Shown piece after piece: positions 51,761-59,750 of a stretch of DNA of 64,000 nt (positions are counted from its first letter, which is position 1; each line of letters opens with the position of its first letter). A model generated the notes under the pieces. The model was given only the letters and a program-made list of their open reading frames with translations. It did not search any database and was not told the DNA's origin. Source of the stretch: Muricoccus roseus (GTDB lineage: Bacteria > Pseudomonadota > Alphaproteobacteria > Acetobacterales > Acetobacteraceae); the NCBI RefSeq assembly GCF_900141905.1, contig NZ_FQZF01000008.1, forward strand, positions 62,001 through 126,000, in the 5' to 3' direction. The position numbers were made by a program, and so were the translations under genes.

Positions 51761-52009
51761 CCGGGGAGAGGAAGAAGGAATTCTTCCTCTCCCCGGTCCC
51801 GTCGAAGGCAGTGCCTTCGACCCATCATCTTTTTCTTCGAGTTTGGAATCACGGGTCTGGCGGTGCGCCTGAGGCCGATGACCTCAGGCGAGTGCAAACG
51901 CAGAATGGACACCCTGCAACCAGAGACCCCTTCGATCCGGGGTATCCACGGCAGTCAGACGGGGTTCCAAGGGCCTCAGGCCCTTGGCGGGTCGAGGGCA
52001 GAGCCCTCG
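51761..52009. repeat. Cluster of five strong palindromes in a gene-free gap
   Basis: The gap 51679-52031 holds no gene. Five inverted repeats follow each other: 51761-51796 (16-base perfect arms CCGGGGAGAGGAAGAA, GGAA loop), 51801-51821 (GTCGAAGGCA arms, 1-base centre), 51866-51890 (CGCCTGAGG arms, 7-base loop), 51967-51987 (CCAAGGGCC arms, TCA loop) and 51993-52009 (CGAGGGC arms, AGA loop). The last two look like the REP-type intergenic palindromes found in many Acetobacteraceae genomes. They may terminate the gene to the right and stabilise mRNA ends. Confidence 0.8.
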
Positions 52010-52031
52010 TCTCGAGGCAAGACAATCCCCT

Positions 52032-52505
52032 TCAGGCGCAATTCGCCTGCATCTGTTCCTGATAGGCGGTGCGGGCGCGGGCGATGGTGGCGGGGTCTGC
52101 TGTTTGTCCCCAGGCGAGGAAGGCGGTGGGCTGGTCCCGGCCGTTGGCAATGGCCTGGAGCGTGCCGACGAAGCCCGTCACCTCCAGCATGGCCGAGGCG
52201 ACGCTGCCGAGGAAGCCGACGGGGCCGCTGATGGCGGTGCTGACCAGGATGCGGGCGGCGATGGGGGCGGCACGGCCGGTCGCCTCCCGGTAGATCGTGC
52301 CGACCCCCGGCATGTGCTGCAGCGGGTTCAGCGATTCCAGAAGCTCGTCGAAGGTGGTCTCGACCGGCATCGGCACCGCCTCGTCGCTGGAGAGCGGCGG
52401 GCCGCCATCGGGCGCGGGGCGCGTGCCGCCGTAGACGCGGCCGGCGAACATGCCCCAGCCCTCGGGGGAGGCGGTGTTCGGGACGATGGGGTTCACGGGT
52501 GCCAC
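52032..52505 (-). CDS. Conserved hypothetical protein with LNPLQH-type motif
   Basis: 157 residues starting with GTG. The middle contains LESLNPLQHMPGVGTIYREATG followed by a Gly/Ala-rich hydrophobic stretch (ILVSTAISGPVGFLGSVASA) that could be one or two short membrane helices, and a hydrophilic end. The NPLQH-PGVGTIYR pattern recurs in alphaproteobacterial proteins of unknown function. A hairpin sits directly before the start, so translation or transcription from ribA may be limited. It follows ribA on the same strand. Confidence 0.65.
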   Translation of the reverse strand: MAPVNPIVPNTASPEGWGMFAGRVYGGTRPAPDGGPPLSSDEAVPMPVETTFDELLESLNPLQHMPGVGTIYREATGRAAPIAARILVSTAISGPVGFLGSVASAMLEVTGFVGTLQAIANGRDQPTAFLAWGQTADPATIARARTAYQEQMQANCA

Positions 52506-52506
52506 T

Positions 52507-52526
52507 CCAGCCGTCTGTACGGCTGG
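52507..52526. other. Hairpin between ribA and the downstream small gene
   Basis: Perfect 8-base arms CCAGCCGT and ACGGCTGG with a 4-base loop lie one base before the GTG at 52505 and 22 bases after the ribA stop. It could end ribA transcription or mask the ribosome site of the next gene. Confidence 0.5.
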
Positions 52527-52548
52527 CCTGGCGCAAGCGGCGTGCCGC

Positions 52549-53733
52549 TTAACCCATGAGATGGCCGAATCGCGACTTCTTCGTCTCCAGATAGGCGTCG
52601 TTCACTCCATTGGCGGCGAAGAGGTGCGAGACACGGCCTTCGACACGGATTCCGCAGGCGGCCAGGCCGGCCAGCTTGTCTGGGTTGTTGGTCAGCAGCC
52701 GCACCCCGTGGATTCCAAGCGCCTCCAGCATCGTGGCCGCGACCCGGAAGTCGCGCTCGTCGGCGCCGTAGCCGAGAGCGCGGTTAGCATCGAGCGTGTC
52801 GAGCCCGGAATCCTGCAGCGTATAGGCGCGCAGCTTGTTCACGAGGCCGATCCCCCGCCCTTCCTGGGCCAGGTAGAGCAGGACGCCGCCGCCCGGCTCG
52901 GCCGCCATGCGGGCGATGGCGCCGCGCAGCTGGGGGCCGCAGTCGCAGCGCAGGCTGCCCAGCAGGTCGCCGGTAAAGCATTCGGAATGGATGCGGCAGA
53001 GCGGCGCCTCGGCCGTCTCCGGCTGGCCGACCAGGATGGCGAGGTGCTCGATCCCGCCATCGGCGGCGCGGAAGGCGGCGATCCGGGCCTCCGGCGCGTC
53101 CTCCAGCGGCACGCGGGCCTCGGCCACGCGCACGAGGCTGGCCGCGGCGGATACGGGGTAGGCCAGCACATCCGCGACCGTGACCGGGAGCAGGCCCAGC
53201 CGGGCGGTGGTGGCGGCAGAAGCCGGGGCGGCGACGAGAGCCGGCAGCAGCCGCCCGATCTTGGCCAGGGTGATGGCGGCAGGCGGCAGGGCCTGGGCGA
53301 AGCCCGGCGCGGGCACGATCTGCGGTGCCTCGGGCAGCAACTGCTCCGCCACGGGGTCGGCCAGGCGGCGAAGCTGCTCCGGGGCGAGCAGGGCGGGGGA
53401 GAGGCGCAGCGCCACCGGCACCTCCTCCGGCGCTGGCGGGGCGGAAACCGGGCGGGAGAGCACGGCGGCGGCGCGCGGGGCGGAAAGCAGCAGCACCGGG
53501 GCGGCCAAAGCGGCCTCGGCCAGCTCGGCCAGGCCGCGGGCGCCGACCGTTTCGGCAGCGGCCAGGATCAGCGACTCGCCGCCGCCCTCCAGCAGCACCG
53601 GCGTCCCCCGGCGCAGCTCGGAAACAGCCCGGTGCACCGCCCGCATCCCGGCGATGCGCGGATCCACCGCCCGGCCGAGTCGGGCAAGCCCTGTGGGGCC
53701 CGCCGGCTGGGTGCTGATCGAAGCTTCGGCCAT
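52549..53733 (-). CDS. ribA: GTP cyclohydrolase II (RibA) with degenerate RibB-like N-terminal domain
   Basis: First riboflavin step: GTP to 2,5-diamino-6-ribosylamino-pyrimidinone phosphate. 394 residues. The C-terminal half (about 200-394) is a complete RibA: zinc ligands in CRIHSECFTGDLLGSLRCDC, the catalytic EGRGIGLVNKLRAY, and GVRLLTNNPDK. The N-terminal 190 residues (VSELRRGTPVLLEGGGESLILAAAE) follow the RibB pattern but have lost the acidic EDRENEGD-type active site, so DHBP synthase activity is unlikely. The start could be ATG 53733 or GTG 53742. No FMN riboswitch is seen upstream. Confidence 0.9.
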   Translation of the reverse strand: MAEASISTQPAGPTGLARLGRAVDPRIAGMRAVHRAVSELRRGTPVLLEGGGESLILAAAETVGARGLAELAEAALAAPVLLLSAPRAAAVLSRPVSAPPAPEEVPVALRLSPALLAPEQLRRLADPVAEQLLPEAPQIVPAPGFAQALPPAAITLAKIGRLLPALVAAPASAATTARLGLLPVTVADVLAYPVSAAASLVRVAEARVPLEDAPEARIAAFRAADGGIEHLAILVGQPETAEAPLCRIHSECFTGDLLGSLRCDCGPQLRGAIARMAAEPGGGVLLYLAQEGRGIGLVNKLRAYTLQDSGLDTLDANRALGYGADERDFRVAATMLEALGIHGVRLLTNNPDKLAGLAACGIRVEGRVSHLFAANGVNDAYLETKKSRFGHLMG

Positions 53734-53966
53734 ACCGTCCACTCTTCCCCCCGTCGCGGCGTTCGGCCCGGGTCTGTGGCCGGTCCGGCACCCGAGCCTA
53801 CCCCTCTACGGACCAGAGCGGCGATTGGATGCGCGGCCAATATGGGATGCCTGCCGTGGCGGAAAGGGGGCAGTTGCGGCTCCGATCAGGGGTTCCGCAC
53901 GAAAAGGAGAGCCGAAGCCTTGCCGCTACGGCCTGATTTGCCCCATATCCGCAAACTCACAGCTCC

Positions 53967-53993
53967 GGGATTCCCGCTTCGGCGGGCGATCCC
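53967..53993. other. UUCG-capped hairpin in the response regulator leader
   Basis: GGGAT and ATCCC outer arms and CCCGC/GCGGG inner arms enclose a TTCG tetraloop, 17 bases before the GGGAGG ribosome site of the next gene. Possible 5' leader structure; role unknown. Confidence 0.4.
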
Positions 53994-54020
53994 GTGACAG
54001 GCCTTCAAACGGGAGGGTGC

Positions 54021-54737
54021 ATGTCGGACCCCCGTCCGATCCTGATCGTGGACGACGACCCGGCGCTGCGCGCCACCCTGTCGGAGCAGCTCGCCGTAGA
54101 GGGGGAGTTTGCCCCGCGCGAGGCTGGCACGATGGCCGAGGCGGGCAAGATCCTGATGGAGGACAGCGCGCGTTTCGACGCCGTGCTGCTCGATATCGGC
54201 CTGCCGGATGGCGATGGCCGTGACCTCTGCGCCGAGTTGCGGCGGCAGGGCGTCAAGGTGCCGATCATCATGCTGACCGGCGCGGATGCCGAGCAGGACG
54301 TGGTGCGCGGCCTCGACTCCGGCGCGAACGACTACATCGCCAAGCCGTTCCGCATCATGGAACTGCTTGCGCGGCTTCGCGCACAGCTTCGCGGCTTCGA
54401 CAATTCCGAGGACGCGGTCTTCGTGATCGGGCCCTACACCTTCCGGCCCTCGGCCAAGATGCTCCAGGACCCGGCGCGCAACCGCCGGATCCGGCTGACC
54501 GAGAAGGAATGCGCGATCCTGAAGTTCCTCTACCGCGCCGGCGGCCGGCCGGTGGGGCGGCAGATCCTGCTGAACGAGGTGTGGGGCTACAACGCCGCCG
54601 TCACCACGCACACGCTGGAGACGCATATCTATCGGCTGCGCCAGAAGATTGAGCCGGATCCGGCGACCGCCTCCCTGTTGCTGACGGAGGGCGGTGGCTA
54701 CCGACTCGACCCGCAGGCCGGCCGCGCGGCCGCCTGA
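54021..54737 (+). CDS. OmpR/PhoB-type response regulator transcription factor
   Basis: 238 residues. The receiver domain has the acidic pocket DDD (11-13), phospho-acceptor Asp58 (VLLDIGLPDGDG) and Lys108 (DYIAKPF). A winged-helix DNA-binding domain occupies about 135-235 (RIRLTEKECAILKFLYRAGG, EVWGYNAAVTTHTLETHIYR). The ATG at 54021 has a GGGAGG site; an earlier in-frame GTG (53994) is less likely. The nearest kinase is convergent with it at the other side of a terminator, so the pair is not an operon. Divergent from ribA. Confidence 0.9.
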   Translation: MSDPRPILIVDDDPALRATLSEQLAVEGEFAPREAGTMAEAGKILMEDSARFDAVLLDIGLPDGDGRDLCAELRRQGVKVPIIMLTGADAEQDVVRGLDSGANDYIAKPFRIMELLARLRAQLRGFDNSEDAVFVIGPYTFRPSAKMLQDPARNRRIRLTEKECAILKFLYRAGGRPVGRQILLNEVWGYNAAVTTHTLETHIYRLRQKIEPDPATASLLLTEGGGYRLDPQAGRAAA

Positions 54738-54758
54738 GACCGATCCGCAGGATCAAGA

Positions 54759-54793
54759 AAGAAGGCCGGGGAGAACCTCTCCCCGGCCTTCTT
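54759..54793. terminator. Strong bidirectional terminator
   Basis: Perfect 16-base arms AAGAAGGCCGGGGAGA and TCTCCCCGGCCTTCTT with an ACC loop, 22 bases after the response regulator stop. The outer A/T pairs give a short T-rich end on both strands, so it can stop transcripts from the regulator and from the minus-strand genes. Confidence 0.8.
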
Positions 54794-54836
54794 CGTCTCT
54801 GCAGCCCAGTTCAGCGCCCCGGCTGAGGGCCCCGGC

Positions 54837-54920
54837 TCAGCGCGATGTGGCCGGCTTGGCCGGAGCCATGGGCAGGGCGCCGCTGGCGCGGAGGGCGGGG
54901 ATGAGGATGGGTCGGACCAT
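54837..54920 (-). CDS. Possible 27-residue peptide
   Basis: ATG to stop of 27 codons (MVRPILIPALRASGALPMAP...) downstream of the PhoR-like kinase gene. An AGGAG lies 8 bases before the ATG. It is located between that kinase and the bidirectional terminator. Hydrophobic N-terminal part with few charges. Too short for confidence; could be chance. Confidence 0.3.
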   Translation of the reverse strand: MVRPILIPALRASGALPMAPAKPATSR

Positions 54921-54996
54921 GGTGGGGGGCTCCTGTCGATCGGCGTGAGAACGGGGGCGCTCGGCCCCGGGTTGCGGCCGGCGTGCCGGGCCCGTG

Positions 54997-56373
54997 CTAC
55001 CGCCCGGGCAGCCAGACGCGCATGACGGTGCCCTGCCCGACCGTGCTGTCGATCAGCAGCTGCCCGCGATGGTGGCCGACAATGTGCTTCACGATGGCCA
55101 GGCCCAGCCCCGTGCCGCCGGCATTCCGCGCCCGGCCCGCATCCACCCGGTAGAAGCGCTCGGTCAGGCGCGGGATGTGCTCGCGGGCGATGCCCGGCCC
55201 ATCATCGGCCACGCGCAGCAGCACGCCGGGGGCGAGCCCGCCCTCCGGCGCTGCCAGGGTGCGGACCGAGAGCTGCACCGTGCCGCCCTCCCGCCCGTGG
55301 CGCACCGCATTCTCCAGCAGGTTCCGCAGCACCTGGGCGAGCTGGCCGGGGTCAGCGGGCACCGCCGTCGCGGGGGCCAGGTCCATCTGCAGGGTCACGT
55401 TCCGGGTGGCCAGGATGGGCGCCATGGCGGCGGCCTCGTCCCGCGCCAGCGCGTCCAGCCGCGCCTCGCCCTGCGGTGCCTGGTGCTCCGTCATCTCGAT
55501 CCGGGAGAGGCCGAGCAGGTCCTCGATCAGCCTTCGCATCCGGTCCGCCTGGTCGGCGATGATGGCGAGGAAGCGGGTGCTCGCCTCCACATCCCCGGCG
55601 GCCGGGCCGCGCAGCGTCTCCACGAAGCCGATGATGGAGGCCAGCGGGGTGCGCAGCTCATGGCTGGCATTGGCCACGAAGTCGGCCCGCATCCGTTCCG
55701 CCGCGCGGGCCTGGGTGCGGTCGGCCAGCACCACCAGCAGGCGGCCGCCATCGGCCAGCGGAGGGTCGAGCGGGATGACCTGGGTGGAAAGGTCGCGCGC
55801 CACCGGCACGGGCAGCACCGCCTCGGCCGATTGCGGCGTGCCCTGCGCCAGGGCGCGGTCCACCGCGCCGGCGATCCGGGGGTGGCGCAGGAAGGCGGCG
55901 GTATCGGCCGTGCGCCCCTCCGGCCCCTCGCCCGGGCTGGTGCCGAAGAAGCGGCGGGCGGCGGCATTGGCGCGCAGCACCCGGCCATCCTCCGCCAGGA
56001 CGAGGAGGGGGTCGGGCAGCGCCTCGACGATGGCGGCATCCGCGCGCCGCAACCGGCTCAGCTCCGCCTCGCGCGCTGCCAGGCTGCGGGTCAGGCGGGC
56101 TGCCGATTCGGCCACCCGGGCCGCCGCCGGCAGCAGGGGCTCATGCGGCGGGACGACCCGCCCCTCCGCAGCGGCGCGGAGATCGGCCTCCAGCCCCGCC
56201 AGGGTGCCCAGCCAGGCACGGGCGAGGATCAGCGCGGCAAGAGCCGTGGCGAGCAGGCCCACGCCCACCGCCGCCGGGTCGGCGCCGGCGGCGAGAAGCA
56301 GCAGCAGGGCGGCGGCGGGAACGCCGCCGATCAGCCCCGCGACGCGCAGCAGGGCCGGCCAGGTGGGGCTCAA
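54997..56373 (-). CDS. PhoR-like membrane sensor histidine kinase
   Basis: 458 residues. Two close N-terminal helices (about 10-30 and 34-54) with almost no periplasmic loop, a PAS domain (about 110-220), then HisKA with His238 (NASHELRTPLASIIGF) and HATPase_c (LLENAVRHG, ADDGPGIAREHIP, GTGLGLAIVKHIV). The short-loop plus PAS layout matches PhoR, but no pst/phoU genes are near, so the name is not given. The start is TTG at 56373, 13 bases after the PBP-activator stop; no strong ribosome site. Confidence 0.85.
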   Translation of the reverse strand: MSPTWPALLRVAGLIGGVPAAALLLLLAAGADPAAVGVGLLATALAALILARAWLGTLAGLEADLRAAAEGRVVPPHEPLLPAAARVAESAARLTRSLAAREAELSRLRRADAAIVEALPDPLLVLAEDGRVLRANAAARRFFGTSPGEGPEGRTADTAAFLRHPRIAGAVDRALAQGTPQSAEAVLPVPVARDLSTQVIPLDPPLADGGRLLVVLADRTQARAAERMRADFVANASHELRTPLASIIGFVETLRGPAAGDVEASTRFLAIIADQADRMRRLIEDLLGLSRIEMTEHQAPQGEARLDALARDEAAAMAPILATRNVTLQMDLAPATAVPADPGQLAQVLRNLLENAVRHGREGGTVQLSVRTLAAPEGGLAPGVLLRVADDGPGIAREHIPRLTERFYRVDAGRARNAGGTGLGLAIVKHIVGHHRGQLLIDSTVGQGTVMRVWLPGR

Positions 56374-56386
56374 CTTGGCCGCCGGG

Positions 56387-57655
56387 TCAGGAACCGGCGG
56401 CGCCCGGCAGCAGGGCTGGCTCCACCACCTGCGGCTCGGCGCCCGGAGTCAGGGCATAGACGGCCAGGGCGCGCTGCACCTGCCCGTTGGGCAGCAGGCG
56501 GAAGGCGCCGTCCGCGCCTTGCAGCGGCTCGCCCAGCGGCAGGGCGGCCGGGGCCATCGGGTCGCCGCCGCGCACGCTGCGCACCGCGGCCGAGGTGGCG
56601 TCATAGGCGGTGGCGGCGAGGCGCGGCGGACGCTCCCCGAAGGCAGCCGCGTAGCGCGTCTCGAAGCCGTTCCGGGCCGCGGGGTCGGGGCCGGGCACCC
56701 AGGCGCCGGCCAGGGCGGGTTCGTTCGCCAGCGAGGCGTCCCCGGCCCAGAGCACCGTCCCGGCCACGCGCAGGGGCGGGCTGGCCAGGCCGGCGCCGGC
56801 CAGCGCCGAGGCCATCTCCCGCGCCTGCGGGCCGCCCTCGGCGAGGATGAGGAGGCCGATCGGCTCGGAACCGGCCTGGGCGGCGATCTGCCCGGCCGCC
56901 TGGGGCCGGGAGGCGCCGGAGGGATAGGTAACGATCGCGGGCGCGGAGAGCCCGGCCTCGCGGGAGGCATTCCGCAGCGCGGAGGCGAGGCGGCTGGTGA
57001 AGGCGCCGTCCGGCCCGGCGAGCCCGATGCGGCGGATGCCGGCCGATTGCGCCGCGGCAACCAGGCGCCGCACCTGCTGCGAGGGGGTGACGCCGGTCAC
57101 CCAGACGCCGCTGCCGCCCTGGTCCACGTCATTGGTGAAGGCGAGCACCGGCACGCCGGCGGCGCGGGCCTGGCCCGCCGCGGCGGCGGTCTCCGGCCCG
57201 GTGAGCGGGCCGACCACCACCCGGGCGCCGTCCGACAGCGCGGAGCGCACCGCCTCCGAGGCACCGCCGGGCGAGCCGGTCGTGTCGCGCGGCACCAGCT
57301 CCACCCCGCGCGCGCCGGAATCGAACAGGGCGAGGGTGGCGGCGTTCAGCATGGCCGGGCCGAGTGCGCCCTGCGGGCCGCTCATCGGCAGGAGAATGGC
57401 CACCTTGGTGTTGGTGGGGCCGGCGGGCGGCTGCGGCGCCCCCAGGCCTCCGGCGCCGCCGAAAAGGGGCGCGGCAGGGCGGCCATAGCCCCCCTGCGGG
57501 GCTTGCGGCGCGCAGGCCGCGAGGCCCACAAGCGCCGCCAGCGCCAGGGCGGCGCCGAAGCGGGAGGCGTGCCGTGCAGGGCGAGGAGCGGTTGGGGCCG
57601 GGGCCCGGACAGGACGAGGATCCACGCGAGGCCCCTTCTGGTAGCGGCGGATCAT
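56387..57655 (-). CDS. Penicillin-binding protein activator (LpoA-like), lipoprotein
   Basis: 422 residues. A long basic n-region leads to a hydrophobic stretch and lipobox LAAC. The mature protein is a periplasmic-binding type I fold of the LivK/LpoA kind (TKVAILLPMSGPQGALGPAM, VVVGPLTGPETAAAAGQA, VPVLAFTNDVDQGG). In other bacteria LpoA activates class A PBPs from the outer membrane. The ATG at 57655 lies only 8 bases from the divergent rsmI start; an in-frame GTG at 57625 is the alternative. The gene sits directly before the kinase gene. Confidence 0.82.
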   Translation of the reverse strand: MIRRYQKGPRVDPRPVRAPAPTAPRPARHASRFGAALALAALVGLAACAPQAPQGGYGRPAAPLFGGAGGLGAPQPPAGPTNTKVAILLPMSGPQGALGPAMLNAATLALFDSGARGVELVPRDTTGSPGGASEAVRSALSDGARVVVGPLTGPETAAAAGQARAAGVPVLAFTNDVDQGGSGVWVTGVTPSQQVRRLVAAAQSAGIRRIGLAGPDGAFTSRLASALRNASREAGLSAPAIVTYPSGASRPQAAGQIAAQAGSEPIGLLILAEGGPQAREMASALAGAGLASPPLRVAGTVLWAGDASLANEPALAGAWVPGPDPAARNGFETRYAAAFGERPPRLAATAYDATSAAVRSVRGGDPMAPAALPLGEPLQGADGAFRLLPNGQVQRALAVYALTPGAEPQVVEPALLPGAAGS

Positions 57656-57663
57656 CCGCCGGA

Positions 57664-58515
57664 ATGGCCCCGGGTTTATGGCTGGTCGCCACCCCCATCG
57701 GCAACCTGGGGGACCTCTCACCCCGCGCGGTCGTGACCTTGCGGGGCGCGGACCTCATCCTTTGCGAAGACACGCGGGTGACGGCGCCGCTGCTGGCGCG
57801 CCACGGAATCGCCGCCCCGCTGCACGCCCTGCACGACCACAACGAGGCCGGCGAGGTGCCGCGCCTGCTGGAGCGGCTGCGCGGCGGGGCAAGGCTCGCC
57901 CTGGTTTCCGACGCTGGCACGCCGCTGGTCAGCGACCCCGGGTTCCGCTTGGCCCGGGCAGCGATGGAGGCGGGACTGTTCGTTTCCGCCGTGCCCGGGC
58001 CGAATGCGGCGGTGATGGCCCTCACCCTCTCCGGCCTGCCGCCCCTGCCCTTCCTCTTCATGGGCTTCCTGCCTCCGAAGGAGGGGGCGCGGCGCGAGGC
58101 CATCGCGCGGCTGCGGGCGGCGGAGGGGGCCGGGCTTTCGGCCACGCTGGTCTTCTTCGAGGCGCCGCACAGGCTCGCCGAATGCCTTGCGGCCCTGGCC
58201 GAGGGCTTCGGAGGGCGCCCCGCCGCCGTGGCGCGGGAACTGACGAAGCGCTTCGAAGAGGTGCGGCGCGATTCGCTGCCGGCGCTGGCCGCGCATTACG
58301 CCAGCCATGCCGCGCGCGGGGAGATCGTGGTGGTGGTGGGGCCCGCCGAGGCCGATGCGCCCAGCGGGGCCGAGGAAGTGGACCGCCGCCTGCGGGACGC
58401 CCTGGCCGCCGGTCAGTCCCTGCGCGATGCCGCCGCCATGGTCGCCGCCTCCACCGGCCTGCCGCGCCGGCAGGTTTATGCGCGGGCGCTGGAAATGGGG
58501 CGCGAGGAGGGGTGA
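57664..58515 (+). CDS. rsmI: 16S rRNA (cytidine-1402-2'-O)-methyltransferase RsmI
   Basis: 283 residues. The tetrapyrrole-methylase fold shows LWLVATPIGNLGDLS, LILCEDTRVT, LVSDAGTPLVSDPGF and AVPGPNAAVMAL. RsmI modifies C1402 of 16S rRNA with RsmH to tune decoding. Divergent from the PBP activator, a pairing conserved in many proteobacteria (yraL-lpoA). Start codons are 8 bases apart, so its promoter must lie inside the neighbour. Confidence 0.93.
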   Translation: MAPGLWLVATPIGNLGDLSPRAVVTLRGADLILCEDTRVTAPLLARHGIAAPLHALHDHNEAGEVPRLLERLRGGARLALVSDAGTPLVSDPGFRLARAAMEAGLFVSAVPGPNAAVMALTLSGLPPLPFLFMGFLPPKEGARREAIARLRAAEGAGLSATLVFFEAPHRLAECLAALAEGFGGRPAAVARELTKRFEEVRRDSLPALAAHYASHAARGEIVVVVGPAEADAPSGAEEVDRRLRDALAAGQSLRDAAAMVAASTGLPRRQVYARALEMGREEG

Positions 58516-58586
58516 AGGGACCGCCCTCTGTTGCCTTCCCCCCCGCCACGCCCTAGCCAGGGCGGCGGATTTCGAGAGAGGCCGCA

Positions 58587-59744
58587 TTGAGCGACGAGTT
58601 GGCATCCCCGGCGCTGCACACCGAGCCGGCGCCCGCCGTGCTGGACATTCCCGTCATCCTCTTCGCCTTCAACCGGCCCGACTACCTCGAGCGCGTCTGC
58701 GCCTCCCTGCTGAACCAGCGCGGCGTCAGCCTCGATCCGCGGCGGGTCTTCCTGTTGCAGGATGGCGCCGTCTCCGCCCGCAGCGGGCTGCGCTATGCCG
58801 AGGATGCGGAGGTGGAAGCCTCCATAGCCGCCTTCCGAAAGCACTTCCCGCGCGGGCAGGTGGCCGCGGCGCGTAGCAATATCGGCATCGCGGCCAATAT
58901 TCGCCGCGGCGAGGTGCTGGCCTTCGAGGCACTGGATGCCGACTGCGCCTATTTCTTCGAGGACGACCTGGAGCTCGGCCCCGAATACCTGCGCATCATG
59001 GGAGAGCTGCGCGCCCTTTCCGACCGCGACCCGCGCGTGGGCTACTTCGCCGCCTATGGGGACCACCAGGCGCAGCCGCCGGGCCCGGAGGCCTGGCTGA
59101 CCATGCTGCAGCATCATTGGGCCTTCGGCCTGCGGCGCGAACCCTGGCGGCGGCTGAAGGAGTGGCTGGCGCCCTATGACCGGATCCTGGAGGGATCGGA
59201 CTACGCCTACCGCGACCATCTCGCGATCTTCCGCTGGATGGAGGGCCTGGAGGTGGCGGGTGGCTTCTCCTCCCAGGATGCGGCGAAGACGCTGGGCTGC
59301 AACGCGCTGGGCATCGCCCGCGTGATGACCGATGTCTGCTTCGCCCGCTACATCGGGGCCCAGGGCGCCTCCTTCCGCGACGATAAGTTCCGGGAGATGG
59401 GCTATGACCGGATGAACTGGGTGGAGGGGCCGCAGCACCACCTGGCCGCCGGCGTGGACACCCAGGTCAACGGCATCATCGCCGACCCGCGCAAGCGCCA
59501 CGAGAAGTACCGCGAGGTGCGGCTGGCCAAGCTGCTGGAGGACCAGTTCCGCACCCGGCTGGAACGCGACCGGCCGGCGACGCGGGAGGACGTGGTCGCC
59601 CTCTACCGCTACCTGCTGGACCGGGTGCCCGAGGACGAGGCCGTGGAGTCCCTCGCCGGACGCCATTCCGTGCGGCAGGTGCGGGAGATCCTGCTGACGA
59701 GCCGGGAGTTCCGCGGCCGCAACCCGCTGCCGCGGAACGGCTGA
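58587..59744 (+). CDS. GT-A-like glycosyltransferase-family protein with C-terminal helical (DUF4214-like) region
   Basis: 385 residues. The N-terminal domain opens VILFAFNRPDYLERVCASLL and carries the metal-binding-type FFEDDLELGPEYLRIM, both typical of GT-A nucleotide-sugar transferases. The last about 60 residues (VVALYRYLLDRVPEDEAV, REILLTSREFRGRNPL) resemble the DUF4214 helical module seen in some glycan enzymes. The start is TTG, supported by GAGAGAGG about 6 bases upstream; the next possible start is a GTG about 17 codons later. Substrate unknown. It follows rsmI by 71 bases. Confidence 0.75.
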   Translation: MSDELASPALHTEPAPAVLDIPVILFAFNRPDYLERVCASLLNQRGVSLDPRRVFLLQDGAVSARSGLRYAEDAEVEASIAAFRKHFPRGQVAAARSNIGIAANIRRGEVLAFEALDADCAYFFEDDLELGPEYLRIMGELRALSDRDPRVGYFAAYGDHQAQPPGPEAWLTMLQHHWAFGLRREPWRRLKEWLAPYDRILEGSDYAYRDHLAIFRWMEGLEVAGGFSSQDAAKTLGCNALGIARVMTDVCFARYIGAQGASFRDDKFREMGYDRMNWVEGPQHHLAAGVDTQVNGIIADPRKRHEKYREVRLAKLLEDQFRTRLERDRPATREDVVALYRYLLDRVPEDEAVESLAGRHSVRQVREILLTSREFRGRNPLPRNG

Positions 59745-59750
59745 GCCGCG

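Noticed and set aside
53743-54020. FMN riboswitch upstream of ribA
   Set aside because: The divergent gap does not show the conserved RFN element stems; only a UUCG hairpin close to the response regulator is seen.
54694-54948. 84-codon plus-strand frame across the terminator
   Set aside because: It starts inside the response regulator gene in another frame, crosses a strong terminator and is low-complexity Arg/Pro/Ala.
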